DNA of 64,000 bases from Caballeronia temeraria (GCF_001544795.2 NZ_FCOI02000001.1:248001-312000); one strand, 5' to 3'. Counted from the stretch's first letter, positions 1 to 10,440 are shown. The notes: a model not told the origin generated them from the letters alone. Made by a program: numbers and translations.

Positions 1-212
1 GGCAGGTTCAGCTGCTTGCAGCGCTCCTGCGTGAGCGTGAGGCAGATGAGGCCGCGGCCGTGCTTGGCCATGAAGTTGATGGCTTCGGGCGTCACGAATT
101 CGGCGGCGACGACGAGATCGCCTTCGTTCTCGCGGTCTTCTTCGTCGACGAGGATCACCATCCGGCCGGCTTTCAGTTCAGCGATGATCTCAGGAGTGGA
201 GGCGAGCGACAT
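1..212 (-). CDS. ribBA: 3,4-dihydroxy-2-butanone-4-phosphate synthase (RibB/RibBA), N-terminal part
   Basis: The first 70 codons are visible; the rest lies beyond the left edge. The enzyme converts ribulose 5-phosphate to 3,4-dihydroxy-2-butanone 4-phosphate, the four-carbon donor for riboflavin. The metal-binding acidic motif [10 protein letters not shown] is at residues 23-32, and HGRGLICL follows near residues 51-58, both typical of the family. The ATG is at 212. Whether a GTP cyclohydrolase II-like half is fused behind it, as is usual in Burkholderiaceae, cannot be seen. It lies downstream of hemL-ribD-ribE on the same strand, but a toxin-antitoxin pair on the other strand sits between. 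I saw no FMN riboswitch upstream. Confidence 0.93.
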   Translation of the reverse strand, partial: MSLASTPEIIAELKAGRMVILVDEEDRENEGDLVVAAEFVTPEAINFMAKHGRGLICLTLTQERCKQLNL

Positions 213-393
213 GATGACGTCCCGTGCGGGGTCCGGTTTGGGGAAAGGGCGTATTTTACGCCACGGCCGATGCAGCGTCGGTGAAATCCACTCTCGGGGA
301 GATGTGGCGATTTCCTAAGCCGTTCGGACGAATGGCGTGATGCAAGTGCGCTTGGGAAACTGTGGTCATCGAACTTTCCTCAAAGACAGATAC

Positions 394-411
394 TGTACAA
401 TGTTAAGTACA
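394..411 (+). promoter_or_regulatory. YefM-type operator and -10 box of the toxin-antitoxin pair
   Basis: TGTACA (394-399) and AGTACA (406-411) lie exactly 12 bp apart, inside the inverted repeat TGTAC-N8-GTACA. YefM-YoeB operators are known to use TGTACA cores in two palindromes 12 bp apart. A good -10 box, TACAAT (396-401), overlaps the first core, so antitoxin binding would block transcription. The antitoxin ATG is at 433. Confidence 0.7.
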
Positions 412-432
412 TTAAATCGTACGGAGCCTGTC

Positions 433-756
433 ATGGCTTACACCGCGAAGGACATCATCCCGCTCTCGCAGGCGCGTGCCAATCTTTCCGAACTCATGGA
501 CGAAGTTCGAGCCGGCAACGAAAAAATCATCACCAAGAACGGGGAAAGTTATGTCGCTTTGATCAGCACAGAAAAGCTCGAGGCGTTCTACCGGATGGAG
601 CGGGCGCGCATTCACACGGTATTGCTGAACGACGCGCTGACGGCGCTCAAGAGTCTCGACGAGAACGACACGGAAGACGCCGACGAATACGTCGCTCGTC
701 TTAAAGCGCGTTTGGGAACGCAGCGAACGGATCACGGAGAACCGGACAGTGAATGA
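433..756 (+). CDS. Phd/YefM-family antitoxin
   Basis: The 107-residue protein begins MAYTAKDIIPLSQARANLSE, the typical start of Phd/YefM antitoxins (SQARANLSELMDEV), followed by KIITKNGESYVALIS. The N-terminal half should form the dimeric DNA-binding fold; the charged C-terminal half (after about residue 60) should wrap the toxin. I chose ATG 433 because the family motif starts there, although the frame is open further upstream. The stop overlaps the toxin start by 8 bp, so the two are translationally coupled. The operator at 394-411 predicts autoregulation. The pair interrupts the riboflavin gene order and is on the opposite strand, which suggests later insertion. Confidence 0.88.
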   Translation: MAYTAKDIIPLSQARANLSELMDEVRAGNEKIITKNGESYVALISTEKLEAFYRMERARIHTVLLNDALTALKSLDENDTEDADEYVARLKARLGTQRTDHGEPDSE

Positions 757-1153
757 CGAACGCAAGCGCGCGACCATCCGAATCTCGAGCGAGTTCAAGG
801 CCCGAATCACGGATATCGAGCGTTACTGGAATGGTGTCGACCGACCCGAAAGCTTTCTTCGGCTGATCGAGGCGATCGACAAGACAGTCATACCGGTGCT
901 TCGGCGCTTTCCGGCTCTTGGACGACGCCTGCTCAATTCGAAGCCCGATACCGTCGACGCACTGCTCGCGAGCGAGGAAATCGCGGAAATGACGAAGTCG
1001 GGCGGAGTTCACCAAGGCGAACTCCACGAACATCTGTTCGACGACTACGTGCTGCTGTATCTCTTATGCGGCGACACGATCATCTTCTTGTCGCTTCGGC
1101 ATATGAAGGAGATTTCCTCCGAGTTCAGAGAGCTTTGGGGCCCGGAGCGTTAG
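749..1153 (+). CDS. type II toxin, RelE/ParE-like, partner of the Phd/YefM antitoxin
   Basis: The 134-residue protein starts at a GTG within the antitoxin's last codons. Its C-terminal half has the ParE/RelE-like pattern of a short core ending in strands (VLLYLLCGDTIIFLSLRHMKEISSE, about residues 101-125). The N-terminal 70 residues are longer than in a minimal RelE. I identify it mainly from position, size and the RelE-like end (IIFLSLRH). If RelE-like it would cleave mRNA at the ribosome; if ParE-like it would poison gyrase. The sequence alone does not decide between these. Confidence 0.72.
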   Translation: MNDERKRATIRISSEFKARITDIERYWNGVDRPESFLRLIEAIDKTVIPVLRRFPALGRRLLNSKPDTVDALLASEEIAEMTKSGGVHQGELHEHLFDDYVLLYLLCGDTIIFLSLRHMKEISSEFRELWGPER

Positions 1154-1180
1154 CTCGGGACATGCGCCGAAGCGCAACGT

Positions 1181-1795
1181 TTACCCCGCGCTCATCATCC
1201 GCTCGACATACCGCGCGATCAGATCGATCTCCAGATTGACCTTCGCGCCTTTGGCAAGCGCCCTGAGCGTCGTCACTTCGACGGTATGCGGAATCAGGTT
1301 GATGGAAAACTCGCAGCCGTCGGCGCCATCGCTGACCGAGTTCACCGTGAGGCTCACGCCGTTCACCGTCACCGAGCCTTTATAAGCCAGATACTTGCCG
1401 ATGTCCTTCGGCGCGACGATGCGCAGTTCGTGCGATTCGCCCACCGGCTCGAACTTCGACACGACGCCGAGACCATCCACATGACCGGACACGAGATGTC
1501 CGCCGAGTCGGTCGTGCGCGCGCAACGCCTTCTCCAGATTCACACCGGCGCCCGCATCGCCGAGACCGACCGTCTTGTTGAGGCTTTCGCGCGACACTTC
1601 GACATCGAACGTGCCGGCCGATTTCTCGATAACGGTCATGCACGCGCCCTGAATTGCGATGCTGTCGCCGAGCTCGACATCGGCAAGATCGAGACCGCCC
1701 GCGCCGACCGTCAGACGAACGCCCGCTTCCGGCTCCGCGCCGAGCGGCGTGACTTTTTCGATACGGCCCACGGCCGCGACAATTCCTGTGAACAT
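1181..1795 (-). CDS. ribE: riboflavin synthase, alpha chain
   Basis: The 204-residue protein begins MFTGIVAAVGRIEKV, the invariant start of riboflavin synthase. It has the two homologous lumazine-binding barrels: residues about 1-97, and about 98-200 with GHLVSGHVDG and VNGVSLTVN. It dismutates two 6,7-dimethyl-8-ribityllumazine molecules into riboflavin and a pyrimidine. GAGGAA precedes ATG 1795. It lies 28 bp behind ribD and is probably co-transcribed with hemL and ribD. Length is normal for the family. Confidence 0.97.
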   Translation of the reverse strand: MFTGIVAAVGRIEKVTPLGAEPEAGVRLTVGAGGLDLADVELGDSIAIQGACMTVIEKSAGTFDVEVSRESLNKTVGLGDAGAGVNLEKALRAHDRLGGHLVSGHVDGLGVVSKFEPVGESHELRIVAPKDIGKYLAYKGSVTVNGVSLTVNSVSDGADGCEFSINLIPHTVEVTTLRALAKGAKVNLEIDLIARYVERMMSAG

Positions 1796-1823
1796 CGGTC
1801 AGATTCCTCGATTCAGTGCTTGA

Positions 1824-2936
1824 TCAACTCGCCACGTTGGCTTCGGCGAAACGCGCCAGAATGCGCAGATCGTCGCCGAGCCGGTCGATGCGATGAAATT
1901 TCAGATGCGGCCGGGCATCCAGCGTGCCGGGCGGCGCGAAGTCGAACATGCCCGGCGCGCTGCCGAGCAGGCTCGGCGCGAGATAGACCAGCAGTTCGTC
2001 GACGCAGCCTTCGCGCAGCAGCGAGCCGTTCAGCTTGTGGCCCGCTTCCACGTGCAATTCGTTGATGCCGCGATCGGCGAGCGCGGTGAGCATCGCGGGC
2101 AGATCGACCTTGCCGTGCTCGTTCGACAGCTCGATCAGATCCGCGCCCTTCGCGCGCAGCGCGTCGATGCGCGCGGGATCAGCGTCGGCGCTATGGAAAA
2201 TCCACGGCGGCGCGCCGTCGAGGATGCGCGCCTGCATCGGCACATCGAGCCGGCTGTCGATCAGCACGCGTTGCGGCTGGCGCGGCGTGTCGACCGCGCG
2301 CACGGTCAGTTGAGGATCGTCCTCGCGCACCGTGCCGATGCCGGTGAGGATCGCGCAGGCACGGGCACGCCACGCGTGGCCGTCGGCGCGCGCGTCTTCG
2401 CCCGTGATCCATTGGCTTTCGCCCGTGGGCAAACCCGTGCGGCCGTCGAGCGTGGCCGCGACCTTCATGCGCACCCACGGACGGCGGCGCGTCATGCGCG
2501 ACACGAAGCCGATGTTCATCTCCTGCGCCTCGTTCGCTAGCAGCCCGCAACGCACGTCGATGCCCGCGTCGCGCAGCATCGTGAGTCCGCGGCCGGACAC
2601 CGACGGATTCGGATCTTCCATCGCGGCGATCACTTTCTCGACGCGCGCATCGATGAGCGCATGCGCGCACGGCGGCGTGCGCCCGAAATGGCTGCATGGT
2701 TCGAGCGACACATACGCCGTCGCGCCGCGCGGGTCCTTGCCCCGCGAGCGGGCGTCTTTCAGCGCCTGCACTTCGGCGTGGTCCTGGCCGGCCGGCTGCG
2801 TGTAGCCCATGCCGATCACTTCGCCGTTCTTGACGAGCACGCAGCCGACGCGCGGATTCGGCGTCGTCGTGTACATGCCCTTCGAAGCGAGCGCGAGCGC
2901 GCGCTCCATGTGCGTGAAGTCGGTTTGCGAGAACAT
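1824..2936 (-). CDS. ribD: bifunctional riboflavin deaminase/reductase RibD
   Basis: The 370-residue protein has an N-terminal cytidine-deaminase-like domain (1-145) with the zinc motifs HAEV and PCSHFGRTPPC, and a C-terminal reductase domain (150-365) with KVAATLDGRTGL and the NADPH-binding HVEAGHKLNGSLL region. It deaminates the pyrimidine from GTP cyclohydrolase II and reduces the ribosyl side chain. Only 18 bp separate it from hemL upstream, and ribE follows after 28 bp, so the three look like one transcript. ATG 2936 opens the conserved deaminase domain. Confidence 0.97.
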   Translation of the reverse strand: MFSQTDFTHMERALALASKGMYTTTPNPRVGCVLVKNGEVIGMGYTQPAGQDHAEVQALKDARSRGKDPRGATAYVSLEPCSHFGRTPPCAHALIDARVEKVIAAMEDPNPSVSGRGLTMLRDAGIDVRCGLLANEAQEMNIGFVSRMTRRRPWVRMKVAATLDGRTGLPTGESQWITGEDARADGHAWRARACAILTGIGTVREDDPQLTVRAVDTPRQPQRVLIDSRLDVPMQARILDGAPPWIFHSADADPARIDALRAKGADLIELSNEHGKVDLPAMLTALADRGINELHVEAGHKLNGSLLREGCVDELLVYLAPSLLGSAPGMFDFAPPGTLDARPHLKFHRIDRLGDDLRILARFAEANVAS

Positions 2937-2954
2937 CGGCGCGGCCCGGGAGCG

Positions 2955-4238
<1,284 letters not shown>

Positions 4239-4393
4239 GGATGAAGACCTGCGCTGAAAAGTGGATGCGGGAGTCGCGAGGAGGCTTCCGGCGGCCGCTG
4301 CCGCGATGCCGGCGCGGTGCGCGAAATGCGCCGTCCGACGCGAAAAACGATGCTGAAATTGTACCGGAGTCGTTGCCAATGAGCCGTGTCCGG

Positions 4394-4846
4394 CTAGGGC
4401 GACTTCGGGCGTCGTCCGGTGCGTTCGGTCCATAGCTTTTCGAGCGCGCCCTCGGCCATCGGCTTGATGAGCGTGCCGGACATTTGCGCGTCCCACGTCT
4501 GCACGGAAAACGGATGCGCGCGCAATTCGTCGCGCGTGACGACGACTCGCTCATGCGCATCGACGAGCCAGTCATACACGAAGTCGATGCATAGCCGATA
4601 GCCACGCTTGCTGCCGGCGTCGGGCACTTCGTACGGCGCGCGCGTCACCCAGCCCGACGCGAACACGCCCTTCGGTTCCTGCGACACGCGATGCACGAAC
4701 ACGCGATCGCCCGGCAGGAGACCGCGCGCGGTGCCGCAGCCCCAGACATCGGCGACGGCATCGCCTGCGCCGACGCGCCGCGCCATATCGGGCAACTCGG
4801 GCCACGGCCACTTTTTGGGGCTCCAGATCAGCAGAAAGGCGGTCAT
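4394..4846 (-). CDS. EVE/PUA-like domain protein of unknown role
   Basis: The 150-residue soluble protein starts [18 protein letters not shown], followed by [22 protein letters not shown]. This arrangement (an 'I-W-x-P-x-K-W' opening, then a strand reading GDRV(F/L), then KGVFASG) resembles EVE-domain proteins, which bind modified bases in DNA or RNA. It covers most of the protein; the C-terminal 40 residues carry no motif I know. It lies 155 bp upstream of hemL and divergent from the exporter at 5000. Nothing nearby is a restriction gene, so a defence role is not supported. Molecular function is inferred only from the fold resemblance. Confidence 0.6.
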   Translation of the reverse strand: MTAFLLIWSPKKWPWPELPDMARRVGAGDAVADVWGCGTARGLLPGDRVFVHRVSQEPKGVFASGWVTRAPYEVPDAGSKRGYRLCIDFVYDWLVDAHERVVVTRDELRAHPFSVQTWDAQMSGTLIKPMAEGALEKLWTERTGRRPKSP

Positions 4847-4999
4847 CGGATCGACGAAGATAAAAGCGAAGACGTGCGACGAGCTTAACGCAACGCGGCG
4901 CTCAGGGCCGGATCAGGATGACGCGTCGCGTACAATGGACGCTCGTTTGCGCGGCAAGAAAGCTGCGCCGCATCCACTCTTTCCCGTCTCTCGAACTTC

Positions 5000-6211
5000 A
5001 TGTCCGACACCCCCCGGCGCCGGCCCGATGGCCGTTTGATCCTGTTGCTCGGCGCGCTCGCGGCGTGCGGCCCGCTGTCGATCGACATGTATCTGCCGAG
5101 CCTGCCGTCGCTCGCCGCCGCGTTCGGCACGAGTCCGGCCGCCGCCCAAAGCACGCTCACGAGCTTCATGTTCGGCTTTTCGTTCGGCATGCTGCTCTAC
5201 GGCCCGATGTCCGATGCGTACGGCCGCCGGCCCGTCCTGCTCGGCGGCATCGTGCTTTATGCGCTGGCGAGCATCGGCTGTGCGGTGGCGTTTTCCATCG
5301 ATACGCTGGTGTTCGTGCGCTTTCTGCAGGCGCTCGGCGCGGGCGCGGCTTCCGTGCTCGCACGCGCGATCGCCCGCGATGCCCACGAGCCGACCGACGC
5401 CGCCCGCGTGCTGTCGATGCTTTCCATCGTCACGTCGATAGGCCCGCTGCTCGCGCCGTTGATCGGCGGGCAATTGCTGCTGCTCGGCGGCTGGCGCGTC
5501 GTGTTCGTCGCGCTGACGCTCTTCGGCGTGACCTGCGCGGCGACGGCCTATCTGCGCGTGCCGGAAACGTGGCCGAAGGAAAAGCGCGCGAGCGCGGCCA
5601 TCGGCAAATCGTTTGCTGCCTACGGGCATCTGCTGACCGATCCCGTCACGTGGGGCCACATGATGTGCGGCGGCATGGCGTTCGCGTCGATGTTCGCATA
5701 CATCACCGCGACGCCGTTCGTCTATATCGACTACTTCCATGTGAAGCCGCAGTACTACGGGCTGCTGTTCGGGCTGAACATCGTCGGCATCATCGCGGGG
5801 AACGTGCTGAACACGAAGTTCGTCGGCCGCGTCGGCGCGATGAAGATGATTTCGGCGGCGTCGTTCGTGAGCGTCGCGGCGGCGCTCGCGGTCGCGCTCG
5901 TGGCGCTCACGGGATGGGGCGGCCTGTGGTCGATCGTCGTGACGCTGTTTTTCGTCGTCGGCGTGGTCGGGCTGCTGTCGGCCAATTGCACGACCGAGCT
6001 GATGCATCGATACCCGCATAACGCGGGCGCGGCCGCCGCCGTGTTCGGCGCGATGCAGCTCGCGCTCGGCGCGCTCGCGAGTCTCGCGGTCGGCTTCTTC
6101 CACGATGTCTCGCCGCACGGCATGGGCATCGTGATCGGCGTGTGCGGCGTGCTGACCTTCGCCGGGCGCACGCTGGTGCTGCGCTCGCATGCGGCGCCCG
6201 TGAAGGTCTGA
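5000..6211 (+). CDS. Bcr/CflA-family multidrug exporter (MFS)
   Basis: The 403-residue integral membrane protein should have 12 helices. After a short basic start (MSDTPRRRPDGR) it shows LSIDMYLPSLPSLAAAFG, the Bcr/CflA signature in helix 1, and the loop 2-3 motif A as GPMSDAYGRRPVLLGG. The family pumps chloramphenicol, bicyclomycin or sulfonamides out in exchange for protons. The substrate is not evident. It stands alone between the EVE-like gene and the peptidase gene, whose stop is 1 bp away on the other strand. Confidence 0.92.
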   Translation: MSDTPRRRPDGRLILLLGALAACGPLSIDMYLPSLPSLAAAFGTSPAAAQSTLTSFMFGFSFGMLLYGPMSDAYGRRPVLLGGIVLYALASIGCAVAFSIDTLVFVRFLQALGAGAASVLARAIARDAHEPTDAARVLSMLSIVTSIGPLLAPLIGGQLLLLGGWRVVFVALTLFGVTCAATAYLRVPETWPKEKRASAAIGKSFAAYGHLLTDPVTWGHMMCGGMAFASMFAYITATPFVYIDYFHVKPQYYGLLFGLNIVGIIAGNVLNTKFVGRVGAMKMISAASFVSVAAALAVALVALTGWGGLWSIVVTLFFVVGVVGLLSANCTTELMHRYPHNAGAAAAVFGAMQLALGALASLAVGFFHDVSPHGMGIVIGVCGVLTFAGRTLVLRSHAAPVKV

Positions 6212-6212
6212 C

Positions 6213-8324
6213 TCAGGCGAGCGGGCCGATCGTCGCCGCGAGAAACGTGAAGGCCGCCGCTTCCGCCTGTGCGATCGCTTCCGGCTCGACGCCCGCGCCG
6301 TGCCCGCCGTCACCGGTTTCCTGATACCAGACGTTGTCGTGGCCTTGCGCCTGCATCTTCGCGGCCATCTTGCGCGCGTGGCCGGGATGCACGCGGTCAT
6401 CGCTCGTCGATGACGTGAAGAGCGTCGGCGGATAAGCCACGTCTGCCTTCACGTTCTGATACGGCGAATACGCCATCAGATGACGCAGATCGCCTGTGTC
6501 GTCGGGGTCGCCGTATTCGTCGATCCACGATGCGCCTTGCAGCAGCAAGTGAAAGCGCGCCATGTCGAGCAGCGGCACCTCGGAGAGCACCGCGCCGAAA
6601 AGCTCGGGCCGTTGGACCATGCACACGCCGGTGAGCAGGCCGCCGTTGCTGCCGCCGCGAATCGCGAGCTGCTTTGGCGTCGTGACGCCGGTCGCGACGA
6701 GCGCCTCCGCCACCGCGATGAAATCATCGAACGAAATCTGGCGATTCTCGCGCAGCGCCGCCTGATGCCACGCCGGCCCGAATTCGCCGCCGCCGCGGAT
6801 GTTCGCGACCGCGTAAAGCCCGCCGCGTTCGAGCCAGGCGATGCCGGTCGTCGCGTCGTAGCCGGGATCGAGCGCGACTTCGAAACCGCCATAGCCGTAG
6901 AGCAGGCAAGGGCGCGTCGTCGCGTTCGTCTCGACGTCCTTGCCGATCAGCCAGTAGGGAATGCGCTCGCCGTCCGGCGCGATCGCGTGGCGGCGCACGG
7001 CGGCGAGGCCGGTTGCGTCGAATTGCGCGGGAAGGCGGGCGAGTAGTTGCCACGGGGCATCGGTGGCGAGATCGGCGTAATGGAGCGACGGCGGCATCAG
7101 AAAGTGCTCGACGTGGATGAGCACGGTGTCGTCGCGTTCGCTGTCGATCGAATCGACCCACGACTGGCTCGCTTCCGGCAGCGCGAACTCGCGCGTGCGC
7201 CATGCGTCGTCGGCGTTCTCGTTCGGGCGCAGCAGCGTGACGCGGGGCGTGCCGTCGTCCATCTGCGAGACGATCAGCCAGTGCTTCGTGAAGTCGATGC
7301 CCGCGAGCACGAGCCGTTCCGATGGCGTGAAAAGCGAAGTGAACTGTCGCGAGCCCGCAAGAAACGCGTCGCGCCGGATGACGGTCAGCGTGCCGGGCGC
7401 GTAGCGGCGGCCGCCCGCGTTCCAGAACTTGCGCGGCGTGACGAAGAGCCAGCCGTTCCAGTGCTCGATTTCCGCGTGCGGCGGCAGATCGTACTGACGC
7501 CATTCGTTGGCGGTTTCGTCGAGCCAGTAGTTGAGCGTGTCGTAGAACGTGACCGCGCGCGACGCGAGATGCAGCTTCTCGAGGGGATCGTAGTCCACGC
7601 CCGCCGACACATCGCGCCGGTTGCCCTCGAACACGACGGGCGCATCCGCGAGCGGCGTGCCGCGTTTCCAGCGACGCGCCTGACGCGGGAAGCCGGATGT
7701 CGTGAGCGTGGGGCGCGGGTTCGTCTTGCTGTCGTCCCAGCCGACGTACACCGTGTCGCGATCGATCCACGAGATGTCGTGCTTGCCGACATCGGGCAGC
7801 ACGAAGCCATCCGCGACGAAACTTTTCGACGCGACATCGAACTCGCGCACCATGCACGCGTCCGAGCCGCCCGGCGACAGGCTGACGAGCGCGCGGTCGT
7901 AGTGGGGATAGAGCATGTCGAAGTCGGCGAGCGCCCAGCGGGTGTCGTCGGCTTCGTTGGTGTTCAGGTCGAGGGCATCGACGTCGAGGATCGTTTCCCA
8001 TTCGGGCTTGCCTTCGAGCCACGAAGACCACGGCGTGCGGCGCACGATGCCGAGCGGATGCGCGTCGTCCTGCCAGGTGTTGTAGGCCCAGTCGCCGTAA
8101 CGCGAGCACGCGACGATGCGATCCTTCGACGTGTACGCCTTTTCGAGCCGCCCGGCGAGCGTGCGCGCGTCGGGTGTGTCGCCGAATGCGGCTTCGGTGC
8201 GGCGGTTCTGGGCATCGACCCACGACTGCACGCGGGCGTCGCCGAGCGCTTCGAGGCCGATGAAAGGATCGGGACCGTCGGATGGAGTCCAGGCGAGGTC
8301 GGGATGCGAGGAGAGGAGTGTCAT
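6213..8324 (-). CDS. prolyl oligopeptidase family (S9A) serine peptidase
   Basis: The roughly 703-residue protein has the two-part S9A layout: an N-terminal beta-propeller (about 70-420) and a C-terminal alpha/beta-hydrolase domain. The nucleophile is in RGGSNGGLL (GxSxGG type), the acid in STSDDRVHPGH and the histidine in GDGGHGAG. No signal peptide is seen, so it is probably cytosolic and cleaves short proline-containing peptides. I chose ATG 8324 (MTLLSSHPDL); an in-frame TTG at 8351 would add nine residues, and neither start has a clear ribosome-binding site. It is a single gene. Confidence 0.9.
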   Translation of the reverse strand: MTLLSSHPDLAWTPSDGPDPFIGLEALGDARVQSWVDAQNRRTEAAFGDTPDARTLAGRLEKAYTSKDRIVACSRYGDWAYNTWQDDAHPLGIVRRTPWSSWLEGKPEWETILDVDALDLNTNEADDTRWALADFDMLYPHYDRALVSLSPGGSDACMVREFDVASKSFVADGFVLPDVGKHDISWIDRDTVYVGWDDSKTNPRPTLTTSGFPRQARRWKRGTPLADAPVVFEGNRRDVSAGVDYDPLEKLHLASRAVTFYDTLNYWLDETANEWRQYDLPPHAEIEHWNGWLFVTPRKFWNAGGRRYAPGTLTVIRRDAFLAGSRQFTSLFTPSERLVLAGIDFTKHWLIVSQMDDGTPRVTLLRPNENADDAWRTREFALPEASQSWVDSIDSERDDTVLIHVEHFLMPPSLHYADLATDAPWQLLARLPAQFDATGLAAVRRHAIAPDGERIPYWLIGKDVETNATTRPCLLYGYGGFEVALDPGYDATTGIAWLERGGLYAVANIRGGGEFGPAWHQAALRENRQISFDDFIAVAEALVATGVTTPKQLAIRGGSNGGLLTGVCMVQRPELFGAVLSEVPLLDMARFHLLLQGASWIDEYGDPDDTGDLRHLMAYSPYQNVKADVAYPPTLFTSSTSDDRVHPGHARKMAAKMQAQGHDNVWYQETGDGGHGAGVEPEAIAQAEAAAFTFLAATIGPLA

Positions 8325-8384
8325 GCGGGCGCTGGCGTCATCGAAATGCAAAACGTCGATTGTGCCTCTTTACGCCGCGCAATG

Positions 8385-8412
8385 AAAAACGCCACGGCGA
8401 ACCGTGGCGCTT
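8385..8412 (-). terminator. terminator of the sugar ABC operon
   Basis: On the minus strand a GCGCCACGG / CCGTGGCG stem with a TTCG-type loop is followed by a T-run (the A-run at 8385-8389 on the plus strand). It lies just behind the ATPase gene stop at 8434. Confidence 0.8.
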
Positions 8413-8433
8413 CAAATCAGCCGAACAGCGGCC

Positions 8434-9552
8434 TCAAGCCAGCCGCTCCTCCGTCTGCGGATCGAACAACACAGCCTTCGACACATCGAACAGCAGCGTC
8501 ATGTTCGACATCGGCTGCGGATTCGCCGCCGGGTGCACGCGCGACACGATGCGCTTGCCGTTCACCTGCGCGAACACGAGCGTGTCCGGACCGGTCGGCT
8601 CGATCACGTCGACGCGCACGTCCACCGGCTGCAAGCTCGTGTCCGACACGTCGTGCGCGCTGCGCGAATCGGTGATGCGCTCCGGACGCAGGCCGAGAAT
8701 CACGTCCTGACCGACCTTGTTACGCAAACGGCCCGCATCGAACGGCAGATTCAGCACCTTCTGCGCGACGCCCGTATCGAGCTGCAAGCCGACGCCCGAG
8801 CCCGACTCGACGAGCTTGCCGGCGATGAAGTTCATCGGCGGCGCGCCGATGAAGCCCGCGACGAACAGGTTCGACGGCGAATCGTAGATTTCCTGCGGCG
8901 CGCCGAACTGCTGCACGATGCCGTCCTTCATCACCGCGATGCGATCGCCGAGCGTCATCGCTTCGATCTGATCGTGCGTCACGTACACGATGGTCGTGCC
9001 CAGACGCTGATGCAGCAGCTTGATTTCCGAACGCATCTCGATGCGCAGCTTCGCGTCGAGGTTCGAAAGCGGCTCGTCGAACAGGAACATGACCGGATCG
9101 CGCGCGAGTGCACGGCCCATCGCGACGCGCTGACGCTGACCGCCCGACAGTTGCCCCGGCTTGCGGTCCAGCAGATGACCGATCTGCAGCGTCTCCGACA
9201 CGCGATCGACGATCTTCTTCTGCTCGTCCTTCGGCACCTTGCGGATGTTCAGGCCGAACGAGATGTTGTCGCGCACGCTCATCGAAGGGTAGAGCGCGTA
9301 GGACTGGAACACCATCGCGATATCGCGGTCCTTCGGCGAAAGGTCGTTGACCGTCTTGCCGTCGATCATGATGTCGCCCTTGGTCACGGTTTCGAGACCC
9401 GCGATCATGTTCAGCAAGGTCGACTTGCCGCAGCCCGAGCCGCCGACGAGGATCAGGAACTGACCGTCCTCGATGTCGATATTGACGCCCTTGAGAACCG
9501 GCACCCCGTTCGGGTAGGTCTTGTACACGTCACGGATGGAAAGGCTTGCCAT
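8434..9552 (-). CDS. gtsD: sugar ABC importer ATPase (MalK/UgpC family), probably for glucose
   Basis: The 372-residue protein has Walker A GGSGCGKST at residues 37-45, the signature LSGGQRQRVAMGRAL, and Walker B VMFLFDEPLSNLDAKLR, followed by the C-terminal TOBE/OB regulatory region typical of CUT1 sugar importers (after about 240). It energises the permeases encoded just upstream on the same strand. Databases often call this gene ugpC by similarity. The divergent zwf-pgl-glk/hexR genes make glucose or mannose a better guess than glycerol phosphate. That substrate is an inference from context. Confidence 0.93.
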   Translation of the reverse strand: MASLSIRDVYKTYPNGVPVLKGVNIDIEDGQFLILVGGSGCGKSTLLNMIAGLETVTKGDIMIDGKTVNDLSPKDRDIAMVFQSYALYPSMSVRDNISFGLNIRKVPKDEQKKIVDRVSETLQIGHLLDRKPGQLSGGQRQRVAMGRALARDPVMFLFDEPLSNLDAKLRIEMRSEIKLLHQRLGTTIVYVTHDQIEAMTLGDRIAVMKDGIVQQFGAPQEIYDSPSNLFVAGFIGAPPMNFIAGKLVESGSGVGLQLDTGVAQKVLNLPFDAGRLRNKVGQDVILGLRPERITDSRSAHDVSDTSLQPVDVRVDVIEPTGPDTLVFAQVNGKRIVSRVHPAANPQPMSNMTLLFDVSKAVLFDPQTEERLA

Positions 9553-9582
9553 GTGAATCCTCTATCTCTCGATACTTCTCGA

Positions 9583-10440
9583 TTAACCCTTCACCGCGCC
9601 GGCCGTCAGCCCGCGCACGAAATAACGTCCCGCGATCATGTAGACGAGAATCGTCGGCAAGGCGGCGATGATCGCGCCGGCCATGTCGACGTTGTATTCC
9701 TTCACGCCCGTCGATGTATTCACGAGGTTGTTCAGCGCCACCGTGATCGGCATGGAATCCACGCCCGAAAACACGATACCGAACAGGAAGTCGTTCCAGA
9801 TCTGCGTGAATTGCCAGATCAGGCACACCATGAAGATCGGCAGCGACACCGGCAGCAGGATCTTCGTGAAGATGGTGAAGAAGCCCGCGCCGTCGATGCG
9901 CGCCGCCTTCACCAGCTCGGCCGGAATGCTCACGTAGAAGTTGCGGAAGAACATCGTCGTGAATGCGATGCCGTAGATCACGTGAACGAGCACGAGGCCG
10001 GTCGTCGTGTTCGAGAGGCCGAGAAAGCCCTGCAGGCGGGCCATTGGCAGCAGGATTGCCTGGAAGGGGATGAAGCAGCCGACGAGCAGCATCGTGAACA
10101 GGCCGTCCGCGCCGCGGAAACGCCAGTGCGTGAGCACATAGCCGTTGAACGCGCCGATGAACGACGAGATCAGCACGGCCGGAATCACCATGCGCACCGA
10201 GTTCATGAAGAACGGCTCCATGCCGTCGCAGCGCACGCCGGTACACGCGCCCGACCATGCCTTGATCCACGGATCGAAGGTGAAGTGCGTGGGCGGCGTG
10301 AGCAGGTTGCCCGTGCGAAGCTGGTCGAGATCCTTGAACGACGTCGACAGCATCACGTAGATCGGGAACAGGAAGTAGAGCGCGAAGAGAATCAGCACCG
10401 CGTAGATGACGGCGCGGCTCAAGGTCATCTTAGGCTGCAT
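9583..10440 (-). CDS. gtsC: sugar ABC importer permease 2 (MalG-like)
   Basis: The 285-residue protein has six predicted helices, starting with AVIYAVLILFALYFLFPIYV at about 11-30. The EAA loop is visible as ELVKAARIDGAGFFTIFTKILLPVSLP, the site that contacts the ATPase. It ends RGLTAGAVKG, a normal end for the MalG group. Its start overlaps the end of the other permease gene by 11 bp, indicating coupled translation. It belongs to the four-gene importer at 8434-12795. Confidence 0.93.
   Translation of the reverse strand: MQPKMTLSRAVIYAVLILFALYFLFPIYVMLSTSFKDLDQLRTGNLLTPPTHFTFDPWIKAWSGACTGVRCDGMEPFFMNSVRMVIPAVLISSFIGAFNGYVLTHWRFRGADGLFTMLLVGCFIPFQAILLPMARLQGFLGLSNTTTGLVLVHVIYGIAFTTMFFRNFYVSIPAELVKAARIDGAGFFTIFTKILLPVSLPIFMVCLIWQFTQIWNDFLFGIVFSGVDSMPITVALNNLVNTSTGVKEYNVDMAGAIIAALPTILVYMIAGRYFVRGLTAGAVKG

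Noticed and set aside
213..432. Possible FMN riboswitch before ribBA
   Set aside because: I looked for the conserved RFN-element cores in the 220 bp upstream and did not find them. A short hairpin-prone GC stretch is not enough.
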